Assembly (NCBI RefSeq): GCF_003112555.1
Contig: NZ_BEWB01000005.1
Coordinates: 496,001-560,000 of the forward strand
Direction of reading: 5' to 3'
Length of the DNA stretch: 64,000 nucleotides
From: Streptomyces coelicoflavus
Lineage (GTDB): Bacteria > Actinomycetota > Actinomycetes > Streptomycetales > Streptomycetaceae
Shown here: positions 1 through 8,567 of the stretch, one piece after another
Numbering within the stretch: the first letter of the stretch is position 1
Layout: every line of letters starts with the position of its first letter
The notes under the pieces: model-generated
Told to the model about the DNA's origin: nothing
Database searches by the model: none
The model's input: only the letters and a program-made list of their open reading frames with translations
Translations under genes and position numbers: made by a program

Positions 1-779
1 GCGGCGAGAGCGAGTGCCGCGCCGTGCACCAGCGGCTCGGCGAACTCCAGGGCGATCAGCGTGTCCGCCAGCCGGTGCTTGACGGCCTGGAAGGAGCCGA
101 CGGGCACACCGAACTGGGTGCGCTGCTTGACGTACTCGACGGTCCGGGCGAGCAGCGCGCGGCCGAGCCCCAGGGACTGGGCCGCGGTGGCCAGCGCGGC
201 GACGTCGGCGGCGTGTGCGGCGGCCGAGGCCACCGCGGGGCCCCGGGCCAGCACCGTCCCGCCGGAAGACGGCCGAGACAGGCGGCGCGCCGGGTCGGCC
301 GACGGCTGTACGGGACCCGGCGCGGCGCCCGCGCGCAGTACGTCGCCGTCCACGACCAGCACCGTGTCGGCCGCGTCGGCGTCGAGGGCGTACGGGCCGA
401 GGGCGGTCAGGCAGAGGGCGGCGACGGTCTTGCCCGAGGCGATGCCGGGGAGGTGCGCGGCGGCCGCGTCCGGGTCGCCGAGCCGGTCGAGGAGGGCCGC
501 CGCGGCGACCGTCTCGACCAGCGGGCCGGGTACGGCGTGTCGCCCCAGCTCGGTGAAGGCGACGGCGAGGTCGAGCGGCAGCGGACCGAGCCCGTCGTGG
601 CGCTCCGGCACCGCGAGGGCGAACACCCCGGCCTCGGACAGCCGCGCCCACAGCGCCCGTCCCGGGGCATGGTCCCCGGCGGCCCAGGACCGTACGGCCG
701 CCGGGGTGTCCGAGGAGGCGAGGAGTCCGTCGAGGGAGCGGGCGAACTCCCGCTGCTCGGCGTCGAGGAGGAACCGCAT
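1..779 (-). CDS. Acyl-CoA dehydrogenase, FadE32-like (3' end off the window)
   Basis: The reverse strand reads an open frame of about 259 codons from an ATG at 779 to the window edge, so the C-terminus is missing. The end present shows the ACAD C-terminal helical domain, with VEYVKQRTQFGVPVGSFQAV followed by KHRLAD. The ATG overlaps the stop of the upstream dehydrogenase (ATGA), so the two are translationally coupled. Adjacent acyl-CoA dehydrogenases in steroid catabolism usually form heteromeric enzymes, and by analogy with FadE31/FadE32 this pair would act late in C/D-ring breakdown. The family is clear; the ortholog assignment is inference from context. Confidence 0.85.
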   Translation of the reverse strand, partial: MRFLLDAEQREFARSLDGLLASSDTPAAVRSWAAGDHAPGRALWARLSEAGVFALAVPERHDGLGPLPLDLAVAFTELGRHAVPGPLVETVAAAALLDRLGDPDAAAAHLPGIASGKTVAALCLTALGPYALDADAADTVLVVDGDVLRAGAAPGPVQPSADPARRLSRPSSGGTVLARGPAVASAAAHAADVAALATAAQSLGLGRALLARTVEYVKQRTQFGVPVGSFQAVKHRLADTLIALEFAEPLVHGAALALA

Positions 780-1954
780 CACCGGCGTCCCTTCGGCAGG
801 CCGAGCAGCCGCTCGGCGATGATGTCGCGCTGGATCTCGTTGGTGCCCGCGTAGATGGGCCCGGCCAGGGAGAAGGTGTGTCCCTCGGCCCAGGCGCCGT
901 GGTCCGGCGACTCGGGGGCGTGGTCGGCGAGTTCGCCGTACGGGCCCAGCAGGTCCAGGGCCGTCTCGTGCAGGGCGATGTCCAGCTCCGACCAGAAGAC
1001 CTTGTTGAGGCTGGAGGCGGCGCCGGCCGGGCCGCCCTCGTCGTGCAGGATGCGGGAGGCGCCCGCGTAGGAGAACAGCCGGTAGGCGCGGGCGCCGATC
1101 ACCGCGTCGGCGACCCGGTCGCGCAGCGCGGAGTCGGCCGGGTCGCCGTGCTCGCGCCACAGCGCGGTCAGCCGGTCGGCGGCGGCGGTGAAACGGCCCG
1201 GGCTGCGCAGGGTGAGGCCGCGCTCGTTGCCGGTGGTGCTCATCGCCACCCGCCAGCCCTGGCCCACCTCGCCGATGACGTCCTCGTCCGGCACGAACAC
1301 GTCGTCCAGGAAGAGTTCCGCGAAGGCCGGTCTGCCGTCGAGACGTCCGACGGGCCGCACCGTGACGCCCTCGGCGTCCAGCGGGAACATCAGGTACGTC
1401 AGCCCGCGGTGGGGCTTGTCGGCGTCCGGGTCGCTGCGGAACAGGCCGAAGGCCCGGTCGGCGAACGCGGCCCGCGAGGACCACGTCTTCTGGCCGCCGA
1501 GCAGCCAGCCGCCCTCGGTGCGCCGGGCCGTCGACCTGAGCGAGGCCAGGTCGGAGCCGGACTCGGGCTCGGACCAGGCCTGTGCCCAGATCGCCTCGCC
1601 GCTCGCCATCGCGGGCAGGATCCGCGCCCGCTGCTCGGGGGTGCCGTGCTCGAAGAGGGTGGGGGCGAGCAGGTTGATGCCGTTCTGGCTGACGCGTCCG
1701 GGGGCGCCGGCCGCGAAGTACTCCTCCTCGAAGACCAGCCAGCGCAGGATCGAGGCGCCCCGCCCGCCGAACTCCTCGGGCCAGGACACCACCGACCAGC
1801 GGTCGGCGGCCAGTTCGGCCTCCCACTCCCGGTGGGCGGCGAAGCCCTCGGCGCTCTCCAGGGACGGCAGGGGAGTGGCCGGCACATGGGCCGCCAGCCA
1901 GTCGCGGGCCTCGGCGCGGAAGGTCTCGTCCGCCTCGCTGAAGTCGAGGTCCAT
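779..1954 (-). CDS. Acyl-CoA dehydrogenase, FadE31-like
   Basis: 391-residue flavoprotein of normal ACAD length. It should oxidise an acyl-CoA thioester to the 2-enoyl-CoA using FAD. Visible landmarks are WAQAWSEPESGSDLASLRS (FAD and substrate-binding strand), QKTWSS, and the C-terminal YAGTNEIQRDIIAERLLGLP. The usual SCAD/MCAD catalytic glutamate of YEGT is alanine here, so the base must come from elsewhere, as in other steroid-type FadE proteins. It is the middle gene of a leftward operon and is ATGA-coupled on both sides. Its partner is probably the adjacent truncated dehydrogenase. A role in C/D-ring degradation is inferred from the KstR2-type neighbourhood. Confidence 0.9.
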   Translation of the reverse strand: MDLDFSEADETFRAEARDWLAAHVPATPLPSLESAEGFAAHREWEAELAADRWSVVSWPEEFGGRGASILRWLVFEEEYFAAGAPGRVSQNGINLLAPTLFEHGTPEQRARILPAMASGEAIWAQAWSEPESGSDLASLRSTARRTEGGWLLGGQKTWSSRAAFADRAFGLFRSDPDADKPHRGLTYLMFPLDAEGVTVRPVGRLDGRPAFAELFLDDVFVPDEDVIGEVGQGWRVAMSTTGNERGLTLRSPGRFTAAADRLTALWREHGDPADSALRDRVADAVIGARAYRLFSYAGASRILHDEGGPAGAASSLNKVFWSELDIALHETALDLLGPYGELADHAPESPDHGAWAEGHTFSLAGPIYAGTNEIQRDIIAERLLGLPKGRR

Positions 1955-2811
1955 CAGCCGCCCGCCTTCTTCATCGCCCGGATGTCCATGCCGCCGAGCG
2001 CGTCCGGCGCGGTCTCGGCGTTGTGCGCGTGCGCCAGATGGTGCAGGCCGAACACCGAGTCCATGCCGGCGTGCAGCCCCTGGAGATCCTCGGCCTGGTT
2101 CACGGCCCGCTTGGTCAGCGCGAGGCCCAGGCGGGGCATTTCGGCGATGCGCAGCGCCAACGCCTGTGTCTCACCGGACAGTTCCTCGCGGGGAACGACA
2201 CGGTTGACCATGCCGACCTCGTACGCGCGGCGGGCGCTCATGCGGTCCCCGGTGAACAGGAACTCCTTGGCGACGCGCGGCGGCATCACCCACGGGTGGG
2301 CGAAGTACTCGACGCCGGGTATGCCCATGCGCACCACCGGGTCGGCGAAGAACGCGTCCTCGGAGGCCACGATCAGGTCGCACACCCAGGCGAGCATCAG
2401 CCCGCCCGCCACACAGGCGCCCTGCACGGAGGCGACGACCGGCTTGGGCAGCTCCCGCCAGCGGCGGCACATGCCCAGGTACACCTCGGACTCGCGGGCG
2501 AAGCGGCTCTCCGCACCCTGCTTGTCCGAGTGGTCCCACCACAGTCCCGCGCGGCGCTCGAACGGCAGGTGGGCGTCCCGCTCGGGGGTGCCGATGTCGT
2601 GGCCCGCGGAGAAGTGCTTGCCCGCTCCGGCGAGGACGACGGTCTTCACCTCGTCGTCCTCGGCGGCCCGGTAGAAGGCCCGGTCCAGGGCGTAGGTCAT
2701 CGCGGAGTTCTGGGCGTTGCGGTACTCGGGGCGGTTCATGGTGACCGTCGCGACCGGACCCTGCTTCTCGTAGCGCACGGGTTCGCCGGTCCCGTCTTGG
2801 GCAGCGGACAT
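1954..2811 (-). CDS. Enoyl-CoA hydratase/isomerase (crotonase fold)
   Basis: 285 residues. I start it at the ATG at 2811, which is preceded by AAGGAGGG at a good distance; the frame stays open further upstream but runs through the divergent gene. Crotonase signatures are visible: AGAGKHFSAGHDIG (first oxyanion loop) and VQGACVAGGLMLAWVCDLIVA (second oxyanion loop). The WWDHSDKQ insert is unusual. It is first in the leftward operon with two acyl-CoA dehydrogenases and lies behind the KstR2-like operator in the 48-bp divergent promoter. It probably hydrates a ring-derived enoyl-CoA; the exact substrate cannot be read from sequence. Confidence 0.88.
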   Translation of the reverse strand: MSAAQDGTGEPVRYEKQGPVATVTMNRPEYRNAQNSAMTYALDRAFYRAAEDDEVKTVVLAGAGKHFSAGHDIGTPERDAHLPFERRAGLWWDHSDKQGAESRFARESEVYLGMCRRWRELPKPVVASVQGACVAGGLMLAWVCDLIVASEDAFFADPVVRMGIPGVEYFAHPWVMPPRVAKEFLFTGDRMSARRAYEVGMVNRVVPREELSGETQALALRIAEMPRLGLALTKRAVNQAEDLQGLHAGMDSVFGLHHLAHAHNAETAPDALGGMDIRAMKKAGG

Positions 2812-2827
2812 CGTCGGCCCTCCTTCC

Positions 2828-2845
2828 CTAACAAGTGTTTGGTAG
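2828..2845. promoter_or_regulatory. KstR2-like operator in divergent promoter
   Basis: Imperfect palindrome CTAACAAGTGTTTGGTAG in the 48-bp gap between divergent start codons. Its central 14-mer (2830-2843) differs from the mycobacterial KstR2 consensus as I recall it (AnCAAGnnCTTGnT) at one specified position. A close relative of it, inverted, lies at 10268-10285 in the other divergent promoter of this module. It should be the binding site of the KstR2-like regulator at 4819. Binding is inferred. Confidence 0.7.
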
Positions 2846-2859
2846 ATTAACGTAACGGC

Positions 2860-4026
2860 ATGAGCAGCGTCGAGGAGTTCCGCGCCGAGATCCGCGGCTG
2901 GCTGGCCACCCACCTCACCGGTGACTTCGCCGCCCTGCGGGGCCGCGGCGGCCCGGGGCGTGAGCACGAGGTCTTCGCCGAACGGCTCGAGTGGGAACGG
3001 CACATGGCCGCCGCCGGCTGGACCTGCGTCGGCTGGCCCGAGGAGTACGGCGGCCGGGGCGCGACCCTCGAGCAGCAGGTCGCCTTCCACGAGGAGTACG
3101 CCCTGGCCGACGCGCCCGCCCGGGTCAACCACATCGCCGAGCAGCTGCTCGGCCCCACCCTGATCGCCTTCGGCACCCCCGAGCAGCGGGCCAGGTTCCT
3201 GCCGCCGATCGTCGCCGCCGAGGAACTGTGGTGCCAGGGCTACAGCGAGCCCGACGCCGGGTCCGACCTGGCCAACGTGCGCACCCGCGCCGAACGCGAC
3301 GGCGACCACTGGGTGGTCACCGGGCAGAAGATCTGGACGTCACTGGCCCACGAGTCCCAGTGGTGCTTCGTCGTCGCCCGGACCGAACCCGGGTCGCGGC
3401 GCCACCACGGACTGTCCTACCTCCTGGTCCCGCTGGACCAGCCCGGCGTCGAGGTCCGGCCCATCACCCAGCTGACCGGCACCTCCGAGTTCAACGAGGT
3501 GTTCTTCGACGGCGCCCGCACCCGTGCCGACCACATCGTCGGCGCCCCCGGCGACGGCTGGCGCGTGGCCATGGCCACCCTCGGATTCGAACGCGGGGTC
3601 TCCACCCTGGGCCAGCAGGTCGGCTTCCGGCGCGAGCTGGAGACCCTCGTCGAGACGGCCGGACGCAACGGCGCGGCGGACGACCCGCTGATCCGCGACC
3701 GGCTCGCCCGCGCCTGGACGGGACTCGAGACCATCCGATGCAACGCCCTGCGGATGCTGGACGGCGTCGCGTCCGGCGCACCCGGCCCCGAGGCGTCCAT
3801 CGGCAAGATCTTCTGGGCCACCTGGCACCGTGAACTGGGCGAACTCGCCATGGACGTGTGCGGCGCGGGCGGCATGCTCGCCGCCGGTGAGCCCTACGAC
3901 CTCGACGACTGGCAGCGGCTGTTCCTCTTCTCCCGCTCCGACACCATCTACGCCGGGTCCAACGAGATCCAGCGCAACATCATCGCCGAGCGAGTCCTCG
4001 GCCTGCCCAAGGAGGCCCGCCCGTGA
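2860..4026 (+). CDS. fadE30: Acyl-CoA dehydrogenase, FadE30-like
   Basis: 388-residue ACAD. In mycobacteria FadE30 performs the first dehydrogenation of HIP-CoA. Seen here: CQGYSEPDAGSDLANVRTRA, the QKIWTS strand, and the C-terminal YAGSNEIQRNIIAERVLGLP, again with alanine in place of the YEGT glutamate. The order fadE30, ipdF, kstR2, fadA6 on one strand matches Rv3560c, Rv3559c, Rv3557c and Rv3556c of M. tuberculosis as I recall it, which supports the name. The ATG lies only 14 nt downstream of the operator, so the leader must be very short. The stop overlaps the next GTG. Confidence 0.85.
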   Translation: MSSVEEFRAEIRGWLATHLTGDFAALRGRGGPGREHEVFAERLEWERHMAAAGWTCVGWPEEYGGRGATLEQQVAFHEEYALADAPARVNHIAEQLLGPTLIAFGTPEQRARFLPPIVAAEELWCQGYSEPDAGSDLANVRTRAERDGDHWVVTGQKIWTSLAHESQWCFVVARTEPGSRRHHGLSYLLVPLDQPGVEVRPITQLTGTSEFNEVFFDGARTRADHIVGAPGDGWRVAMATLGFERGVSTLGQQVGFRRELETLVETAGRNGAADDPLIRDRLARAWTGLETIRCNALRMLDGVASGAPGPEASIGKIFWATWHRELGELAMDVCGAGGMLAAGEPYDLDDWQRLFLFSRSDTIYAGSNEIQRNIIAERVLGLPKEARP

Positions 4027-4814
4027 CCCCGAAGCCGCCACCGTACGTGCCGGGGCACTCGCTCCTGGCCGGGCGCACCGCCGTCGTCACCGCCGCCGCC
4101 GGTGCCGGGATCGGCGGCGCCACCGCCCGCCGGTTCCTGGAGGAGGGCGCCCGCGTCGTCATCGGCGACGCGCACGAACGGCGCCTCGGCGAGAGCACCG
4201 CCGCCCTCGCCGAGGAGTTCGGCGCCGACCGCGTGGCCTCGCTGCCCTGCGACGTCACCGACCAGCGGCAGGTCGACGCCCTGTTCGCGCTCGCCGCCGA
4301 ACGCCACGGCGGCCTCGACGTCGTGGTCAACAACGCCGGACTCGGCGGCACCGCGGACCTCGTCGACATGACCGACGACCAGTGGGCCAAGGTCCTCGAC
4401 GTCACGCTGAACGGCACCTTCCGCTGCACCCGGGCCGCCCTGCGCCGGTTCAAGGAGCAGGACGGCGAGGGAGGTGTCGTCGTGAACAACGCCTCCGTCA
4501 TCGGCTGGCGGGCCCAGCGCGGGCAGGCCCACTACGCCGCCGCCAAGGCCGGGGTCATGGCCCTCACCCGGTGCGCCGCCCTGGAGGCCGCCGACTTCGG
4601 CGTACGGGTCAACGCCGTCGCCCCGAGCCTCGCCATGCACCCGCACCTGGTGAAGGTCACCACCCCCGAACTCCTCGCCTCGCTCACCGAACGCGAGGCC
4701 TTCGGCCGGTACGCCGAGCCGTGGGAGATCGCCAACGTCATCGTCTTCCTGGCCAGCGGCTACGCGTCGTACATGACCGGTGAGACGGTTTCGGTCAGCA
4801 GTCAGAGAGCATGA
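4023..4814 (+). CDS. ipdF: SDR-family oxidoreductase, IpdF-like
   Basis: 263-residue classical short-chain dehydrogenase. It has a cofactor loop TAAAGAGIGG at residues 23-32, NNAG at about 104, and the catalytic Tyr171 and Lys175 in YAAAK. The first glycine of the usual TGxxxGxG loop is alanine. The GTG start overlaps the fadE30 stop. In mycobacteria IpdF oxidises the 5-hydroxyl of the HIP-CoA intermediate; here that role rests on its position between fadE30 and kstR2. The C-terminal end (SGYASYMTGETVSVSSQ) is typical of FabG-like SDRs, so a general 3-hydroxyacyl dehydrogenase is the alternative. Confidence 0.82.
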   Translation: MTPKPPPYVPGHSLLAGRTAVVTAAAGAGIGGATARRFLEEGARVVIGDAHERRLGESTAALAEEFGADRVASLPCDVTDQRQVDALFALAAERHGGLDVVVNNAGLGGTADLVDMTDDQWAKVLDVTLNGTFRCTRAALRRFKEQDGEGGVVVNNASVIGWRAQRGQAHYAAAKAGVMALTRCAALEAADFGVRVNAVAPSLAMHPHLVKVTTPELLASLTEREAFGRYAEPWEIANVIVFLASGYASYMTGETVSVSSQRA

Positions 4815-4818
4815 GCGG

Positions 4819-5460
4819 ATGAAGAGCAACTCCTCAGCCTCGTCGTCGTCCACGTCCTCGTCGTCCACCCCCTCGTCCTCCGCCGCCGAGCGCCGCGCCG
4901 AGATCCTTGCCACCGCCGCCCAGGTCTTCGCCGACCAGGGCTACAACGCCACCACCGTCCGCCGCATCGCCGACGCCGCCGGGATGCTCGCGGGCAGCCT
5001 CTACTACCACTTCGACTCCAAGGAGTCGATGCTGGACGAGATCCTCACCGCCTTCCTGGACGAGCTGTGGGCCGGCTACGACACCGTGCTCGCCGCCGGA
5101 CTCGGACCGCGGGAGACCATCGAGGCCCTCGTCACCGAGTCCTTCCGGCAGATCGACCGGCACGGCCCCGCGGTCGCCATCTACCAGAAGGAGTCCCGGC
5201 ACCTGTCCGCCCAGCCGCGCTTCGGCTACCTCGCCGACTCCCAGGTGAAGTTCGAGAACGCCTGGCTGCGCACCCTGGAACGGGGCGTCGCCGAGCAGGT
5301 CTTCCGCGGCGACCTGGACGTGCGGCTCGTCTACCGGTTCGTGCGCGACACCGTCTGGGTGGCCGCCTCCTGGTACCGCCCCGGCGGCACCCACAGTCCG
5401 GAGGAGATCGCCCGGCAGTACCTGTCCATGGTCCTGGAGGGCATCACCCCGCGCGGCTGA
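4819..5460 (+). CDS. kstR2: TetR-family regulator, KstR2 ortholog
   Basis: 213 residues from the ATG at 4819, five bases after the SDR stop; an upstream in-frame ATG at 4780 would lie inside the SDR. The TetR helix-turn-helix (ATTVRRIADAAGMLAGSLYYHF) follows an odd serine-rich N-terminus of about 20 residues. The ligand domain carries segments I recognise from mycobacterial KstR2: SAQPRFGYLAD, DLDVRLVYRFVRDTVWV and WYRPGG. KstR2 represses HIP-degradation genes and is released by HIP-CoA. It sits inside its own presumed regulon, and both candidate operators are in the window, so autoregulation through the 2828 site is likely. Confidence 0.87.
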   Translation: MKSNSSASSSSTSSSSTPSSSAAERRAEILATAAQVFADQGYNATTVRRIADAAGMLAGSLYYHFDSKESMLDEILTAFLDELWAGYDTVLAAGLGPRETIEALVTESFRQIDRHGPAVAIYQKESRHLSAQPRFGYLADSQVKFENAWLRTLERGVAEQVFRGDLDVRLVYRFVRDTVWVAASWYRPGGTHSPEEIARQYLSMVLEGITPRG

Positions 5461-5502
5461 CGCCCCCGGCCCACCCCCGATCCACCACCAAGGAGCACTG
5501 TC

Positions 5503-6660
5503 ATGGCCGAGGCCTACATCGTCGAAGCGGTCCGCACCCCGGTCGGCCGGCGCCGGGGCGGACTGTCCGCCGTCCACCCCGCCGACCTCGGGGCGCACGT
5601 CCTCAAGGCGCTGATCGAGCGCACGGGCATCGACCCGGCCGCCGTCGACGACGTCGTCCTCGGCTGCCTGGACACCGTGGGACCGCAGGCCGGGAACATC
5701 GCCCGCACCGCGTGGCTCGCCGCCGGCCTGCCCGAGGAGGTGCCCGGCACCACCGTCGACCGGCAGTGCGGCTCCTCCCAGCAGGCCGTCCACTTCGCCG
5801 CCCAGGGCGTGCTCTCCGGCACCCAGGACCTGGTCGTCGCGGGCGGCACCCAGAACATGTCGATGATCCCCATCGCCTTCGCCAGCCGCCAGGCCGCCGA
5901 ACCCCTCGGCCTCACCGACGGCCCCTACGCGGGCTCCGAGGGCTGGCGCGCCCGCTACGGCGACGCACCCGTCAACCAGTTCCACGGCGCCGAACTCATC
6001 GCCCGGAACTGGGACATCTCCCGCGAGGACATGGAGCGGTTCGCGCTGCGCTCGCACCAGCGGGCCGCACGCGCCGTCGACGAGGGCCGCTTCGACCGCG
6101 AGACCGTGGCCTACGGCGACGTGACCCGCGACGAGGGCCCGCGCCGCGACACCTCACTGGAGAAGATGGCGGCCCTGAAGCCGGTCGTGGAGGGCGGCCG
6201 GCTGACCGCCGGAGTGTCCTCCCAGGTCTCCGACGGCGCCTCCGCACTGCTCATCGCCTCCGAACGGGCCGTCGCCGAACACGGCCTGACCCCGCGCGCC
6301 CGCGTCCACCACCTGTCGGTGCGCGGCGAGGACCCCATCCGCATGCTGTCGGCGCCGATCCCGGCGACGGCGTACGCCCTGAAGAAGGCCGGGATGTCCA
6401 TCGACGACATCGACCTGGTCGAGATCAACGAGGCCTTCGCACCCGTCGTCCTGGCCTGGCTCAAGGAGACCGGCGCCGACCCCGACCGCGTCAACGTCAA
6501 CGGCGGCGCCATCGCCCTCGGCCACCCGCTCGGCGCCACCGGCACCAAGCTGATGACGACCCTGCTGCACGAACTGGAGCGCACCGGCGGCCGCTACGGC
6601 CTGCAGACCATGTGCGAGGGCGGCGGACTCGCCAACGTCACCATCATCGAACGCCTCTGA
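5503..6660 (+). CDS. fadA6: Acetyl-CoA acetyltransferase-type thiolase, FadA6-like
   Basis: 385-residue thiolase with a full catalytic set: nucleophile Cys89 in DRQCGSSQ, His341 in ALGHPLGATG and Cys371 in MCEGGG. It catalyses thiolytic cleavage of a 3-ketoacyl-CoA; FadA6 does this on a C/D-ring-derived acyl-CoA in mycobacteria. AAGGAG stands 7 nt before the ATG. It is the last gene of the rightward operon and follows kstR2 by 42 bp, as in mycobacteria. A strong bidirectional hairpin follows at 6670. The thiolase assignment is firm; the exact substrate is inferred. Confidence 0.88.
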   Translation: MAEAYIVEAVRTPVGRRRGGLSAVHPADLGAHVLKALIERTGIDPAAVDDVVLGCLDTVGPQAGNIARTAWLAAGLPEEVPGTTVDRQCGSSQQAVHFAAQGVLSGTQDLVVAGGTQNMSMIPIAFASRQAAEPLGLTDGPYAGSEGWRARYGDAPVNQFHGAELIARNWDISREDMERFALRSHQRAARAVDEGRFDRETVAYGDVTRDEGPRRDTSLEKMAALKPVVEGGRLTAGVSSQVSDGASALLIASERAVAEHGLTPRARVHHLSVRGEDPIRMLSAPIPATAYALKKAGMSIDDIDLVEINEAFAPVVLAWLKETGADPDRVNVNGGAIALGHPLGATGTKLMTTLLHELERTGGRYGLQTMCEGGGLANVTIIERL

Positions 6661-6669
6661 GGCACAGGA

Positions 6670-6707
6670 GAGAGGGGGCGGTCCGGAACCCCGGGCCGCC
6701 CCCTCTC
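6670..6707. terminator. Bidirectional terminator between fadA6 and ipdC
   Basis: A 17-bp stem with one G-T pair and a 4-nt loop (AACC). The left arm begins GAGAGGGGGCGG and the right arm ends CCGCCCCCTCTC. It sits exactly between two converging operons, so it can serve both. Confidence 0.85.
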
Positions 6708-6726
6708 ACACCTGCCCCCGAGCGGT

Positions 6727-7794
6727 CTAGCGGGGCAGCGACTTCAGCGTGGCCTGCGCCTCGGTCATGATGCGCCCGACCAGTTCCGTGCAGGACGGCA
6801 GGTCGTCGATCAGGCCCGCCACCTGACCCGAGGCCATCACCCCGATGTCCGTGCGCCCCTCGACCAGCGAGGCCTTGAGCAGCATCGGGGTGTTGGCGGC
6901 CAGCAGCACCTGGCCCCAGGTCAGTTCCTTGCCGTGCTTCATCGCCAGCCCGTCCCGCACCAGCCGCGGCCAGCTCGCACCCGTCTCCTTCCGGAACGCC
7001 GCGGCGTGCCGCAGCGCCCGCAGGCTCGACGTCACCCGGCCGGCCCGCTCCAGCGAGTCGACCATGGCGGTGCGCAGCATGCGGTGCGGCATGCCGTCGA
7101 CCTTCGTCGTGACCGTGACGTCCTTGACCGAGGCGGCCAGATACTTCGCCTTGACCTCCGCCGGGACGGTGCTGTCGGAGGTGAGCAGGAAGCGGGTGCC
7201 CATCCCGATGCCGGCTGCCCCGTAGGCGAGGGCGGCCACCAGACCGCGCCCGTCGTGGAAGCCGCCCGCAGCGATCACCGGGATGCCGACCGCGTCCACG
7301 ACCTGGGGGAGCAGTACCGACGTCGCCACGTTCCCGGTGTGCCCGCCGCCCTCGCCGCCCTGCACCATCACCGCGTCCGCGCCCCACGCGGCGACCTTCT
7401 CCGCGTGCCGCCGGGCGCCGACCGAGGGGATGACCACGACACCGGCGTCCTTGAGGCGCGCGATCAGCTCCTTGGACGGGGCGAGTGCGAAGGACGCCAC
7501 CCGCACGCCCTCGTCGACGATGATCCGCACCCGGTCCGCGGCGTCCCCGGCGTCCGCCCGCAGATTGACGCCGAACGGCGCGCCCGTACGGGACTTGACC
7601 TCCCGCACCGCCGCCCGCAACTGCTCCACGGACATCGTCGCGGAGGCGAGGATGCCGAGGGCCCCCGCGTTGGCGGAGGCGGACACCAGCCGGGGACCGG
7701 CCACCCAGCCCATCCCGGTCTGCACGATCGGGTACCGCACCCCGGTCAGCTCGGTGAGCGGCGTCGCGAACGTCCCGTCGCCCGGCGCGCTCAC
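6727..7794 (-). CDS. ipdC: Nitronate monooxygenase-fold flavin reductase, IpdC-like
   Basis: 355 residues from a GTG at 7794 that overlaps the ipdB stop (GTGA); the longer open frame upstream is not coding. It is a TIM-barrel FMN protein of the 2-nitropropane dioxygenase family, with PIVQTGMGWVAGPRLVSA at the N-terminus, VQGGEGGGHTG at the flavin phosphate and IAAGGFHDGRGL. In steroid degradation IpdC introduces a double bond into the C ring of the HIP-CoA intermediate before hydrolytic opening. Adjacency to ipdAB and echA20 in the known order is what separates it from general nitronate monooxygenases. It is the last gene of its operon. Confidence 0.85.
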   Translation of the reverse strand: MSAPGDGTFATPLTELTGVRYPIVQTGMGWVAGPRLVSASANAGALGILASATMSVEQLRAAVREVKSRTGAPFGVNLRADAGDAADRVRIIVDEGVRVASFALAPSKELIARLKDAGVVVIPSVGARRHAEKVAAWGADAVMVQGGEGGGHTGNVATSVLLPQVVDAVGIPVIAAGGFHDGRGLVAALAYGAAGIGMGTRFLLTSDSTVPAEVKAKYLAASVKDVTVTTKVDGMPHRMLRTAMVDSLERAGRVTSSLRALRHAAAFRKETGASWPRLVRDGLAMKHGKELTWGQVLLAANTPMLLKASLVEGRTDIGVMASGQVAGLIDDLPSCTELVGRIMTEAQATLKSLPR

Positions 7795-8567
7795 GCCGGG
7801 ACCTCCCGCTCCCGCAGCCCCTTCGGGTCGACGACCTCGCGGATCAGCCGCAGCTCCGCCTCGGTCGGCTCCCGGGTGAAGGGCACCTCGTCGGGGACCG
7901 TCAGCGCGAAGCCGGTGGCCCCGGTGACCTGCTCGACGGTGACCCCGGGGTGCAGGGAGCGCAGCCGCATCGTGCGGTCGGGGGTCTCGAAGTCGAAGAC
8001 GCCCAGGTTGGTGACCACCTCGGGGACGCGGTGGTAGCGGGTCGCGGCGGGACCGGCCGCCGCGGCCCGGTCGTACCCGACGCCGCTGACCATGTCGACC
8101 CGCTCGACGAACACCCGCGCCGAGTGCTTCGGCACCCAGTAACTCGTCGGATTGTTCAGCGTGTTGACCGGCGCCCCGCGCACGCCGAGCAACTGCCGGG
8201 TGGGGCGGCCCCAGTCGCCGATGCAGGAGATGTTCTGGTTGCCGTGGCGGTCGAGCTGGCTCGCGCCCATCATCACGTGCCGTCGGCCGGTGGCCGTCAG
8301 CGCCAGGTGCTGGCGGAACGGCAGCCAGCCCTCCACGGCCCCCGGCCGCTGCCCGATCGCGGGGACGTCCGCCATGAGCAGCGCCTCCCCGTCGGTCAGC
8401 AGCAGGTCCGGCGAGAAGGTGAGCTTCGCCAGCCGCGCGCCGATGGCCGGGACGGTGCCCATCGGGCTGGCGAGGACCTCCCCGTCGCCGCGCCAGGCCT
8501 CGGCGCAGGCCACCACGCAGTACTCGGCGCGGGTCGCGGCCGGCAGGCCGGTCTCGGTGACGCTCAT
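7791..8567 (-). CDS. ipdB: CoA-transferase-fold hydrolase, beta subunit (IpdB-like)
   Basis: 258 residues, starting at the ATG at 8567 which overlaps the ipdA stop. It has a class I CoA-transferase fold (AYCVVACAEAW, then the TGRRHVMMGASQLDRHGNQN segment). With IpdA it forms a heteromer that in mycobacteria hydrolytically opens the last steroid ring (COCHEA-CoA). Length matches Rv3552, about 250 residues. It is coupled to both neighbours by 4-bp overlaps, which suits stoichiometric production of a two-subunit enzyme. Confidence 0.87.
   Translation of the reverse strand: MSVTETGLPAATRAEYCVVACAEAWRGDGEVLASPMGTVPAIGARLAKLTFSPDLLLTDGEALLMADVPAIGQRPGAVEGWLPFRQHLALTATGRRHVMMGASQLDRHGNQNISCIGDWGRPTRQLLGVRGAPVNTLNNPTSYWVPKHSARVFVERVDMVSGVGYDRAAAAGPAATRYHRVPEVVTNLGVFDFETPDRTMRLRSLHPGVTVEQVTGATGFALTVPDEVPFTREPTEAELRLIREVVDPKGLREREVPA

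Noticed and set aside
878..2674. Long open frames on the strand opposite the acyl-CoA dehydrogenase and hydratase genes
   Set aside because: They are GC-rich shadow frames with Arg/Gly/Ala composition and no ribosome site; the opposite-strand genes have clear domains.
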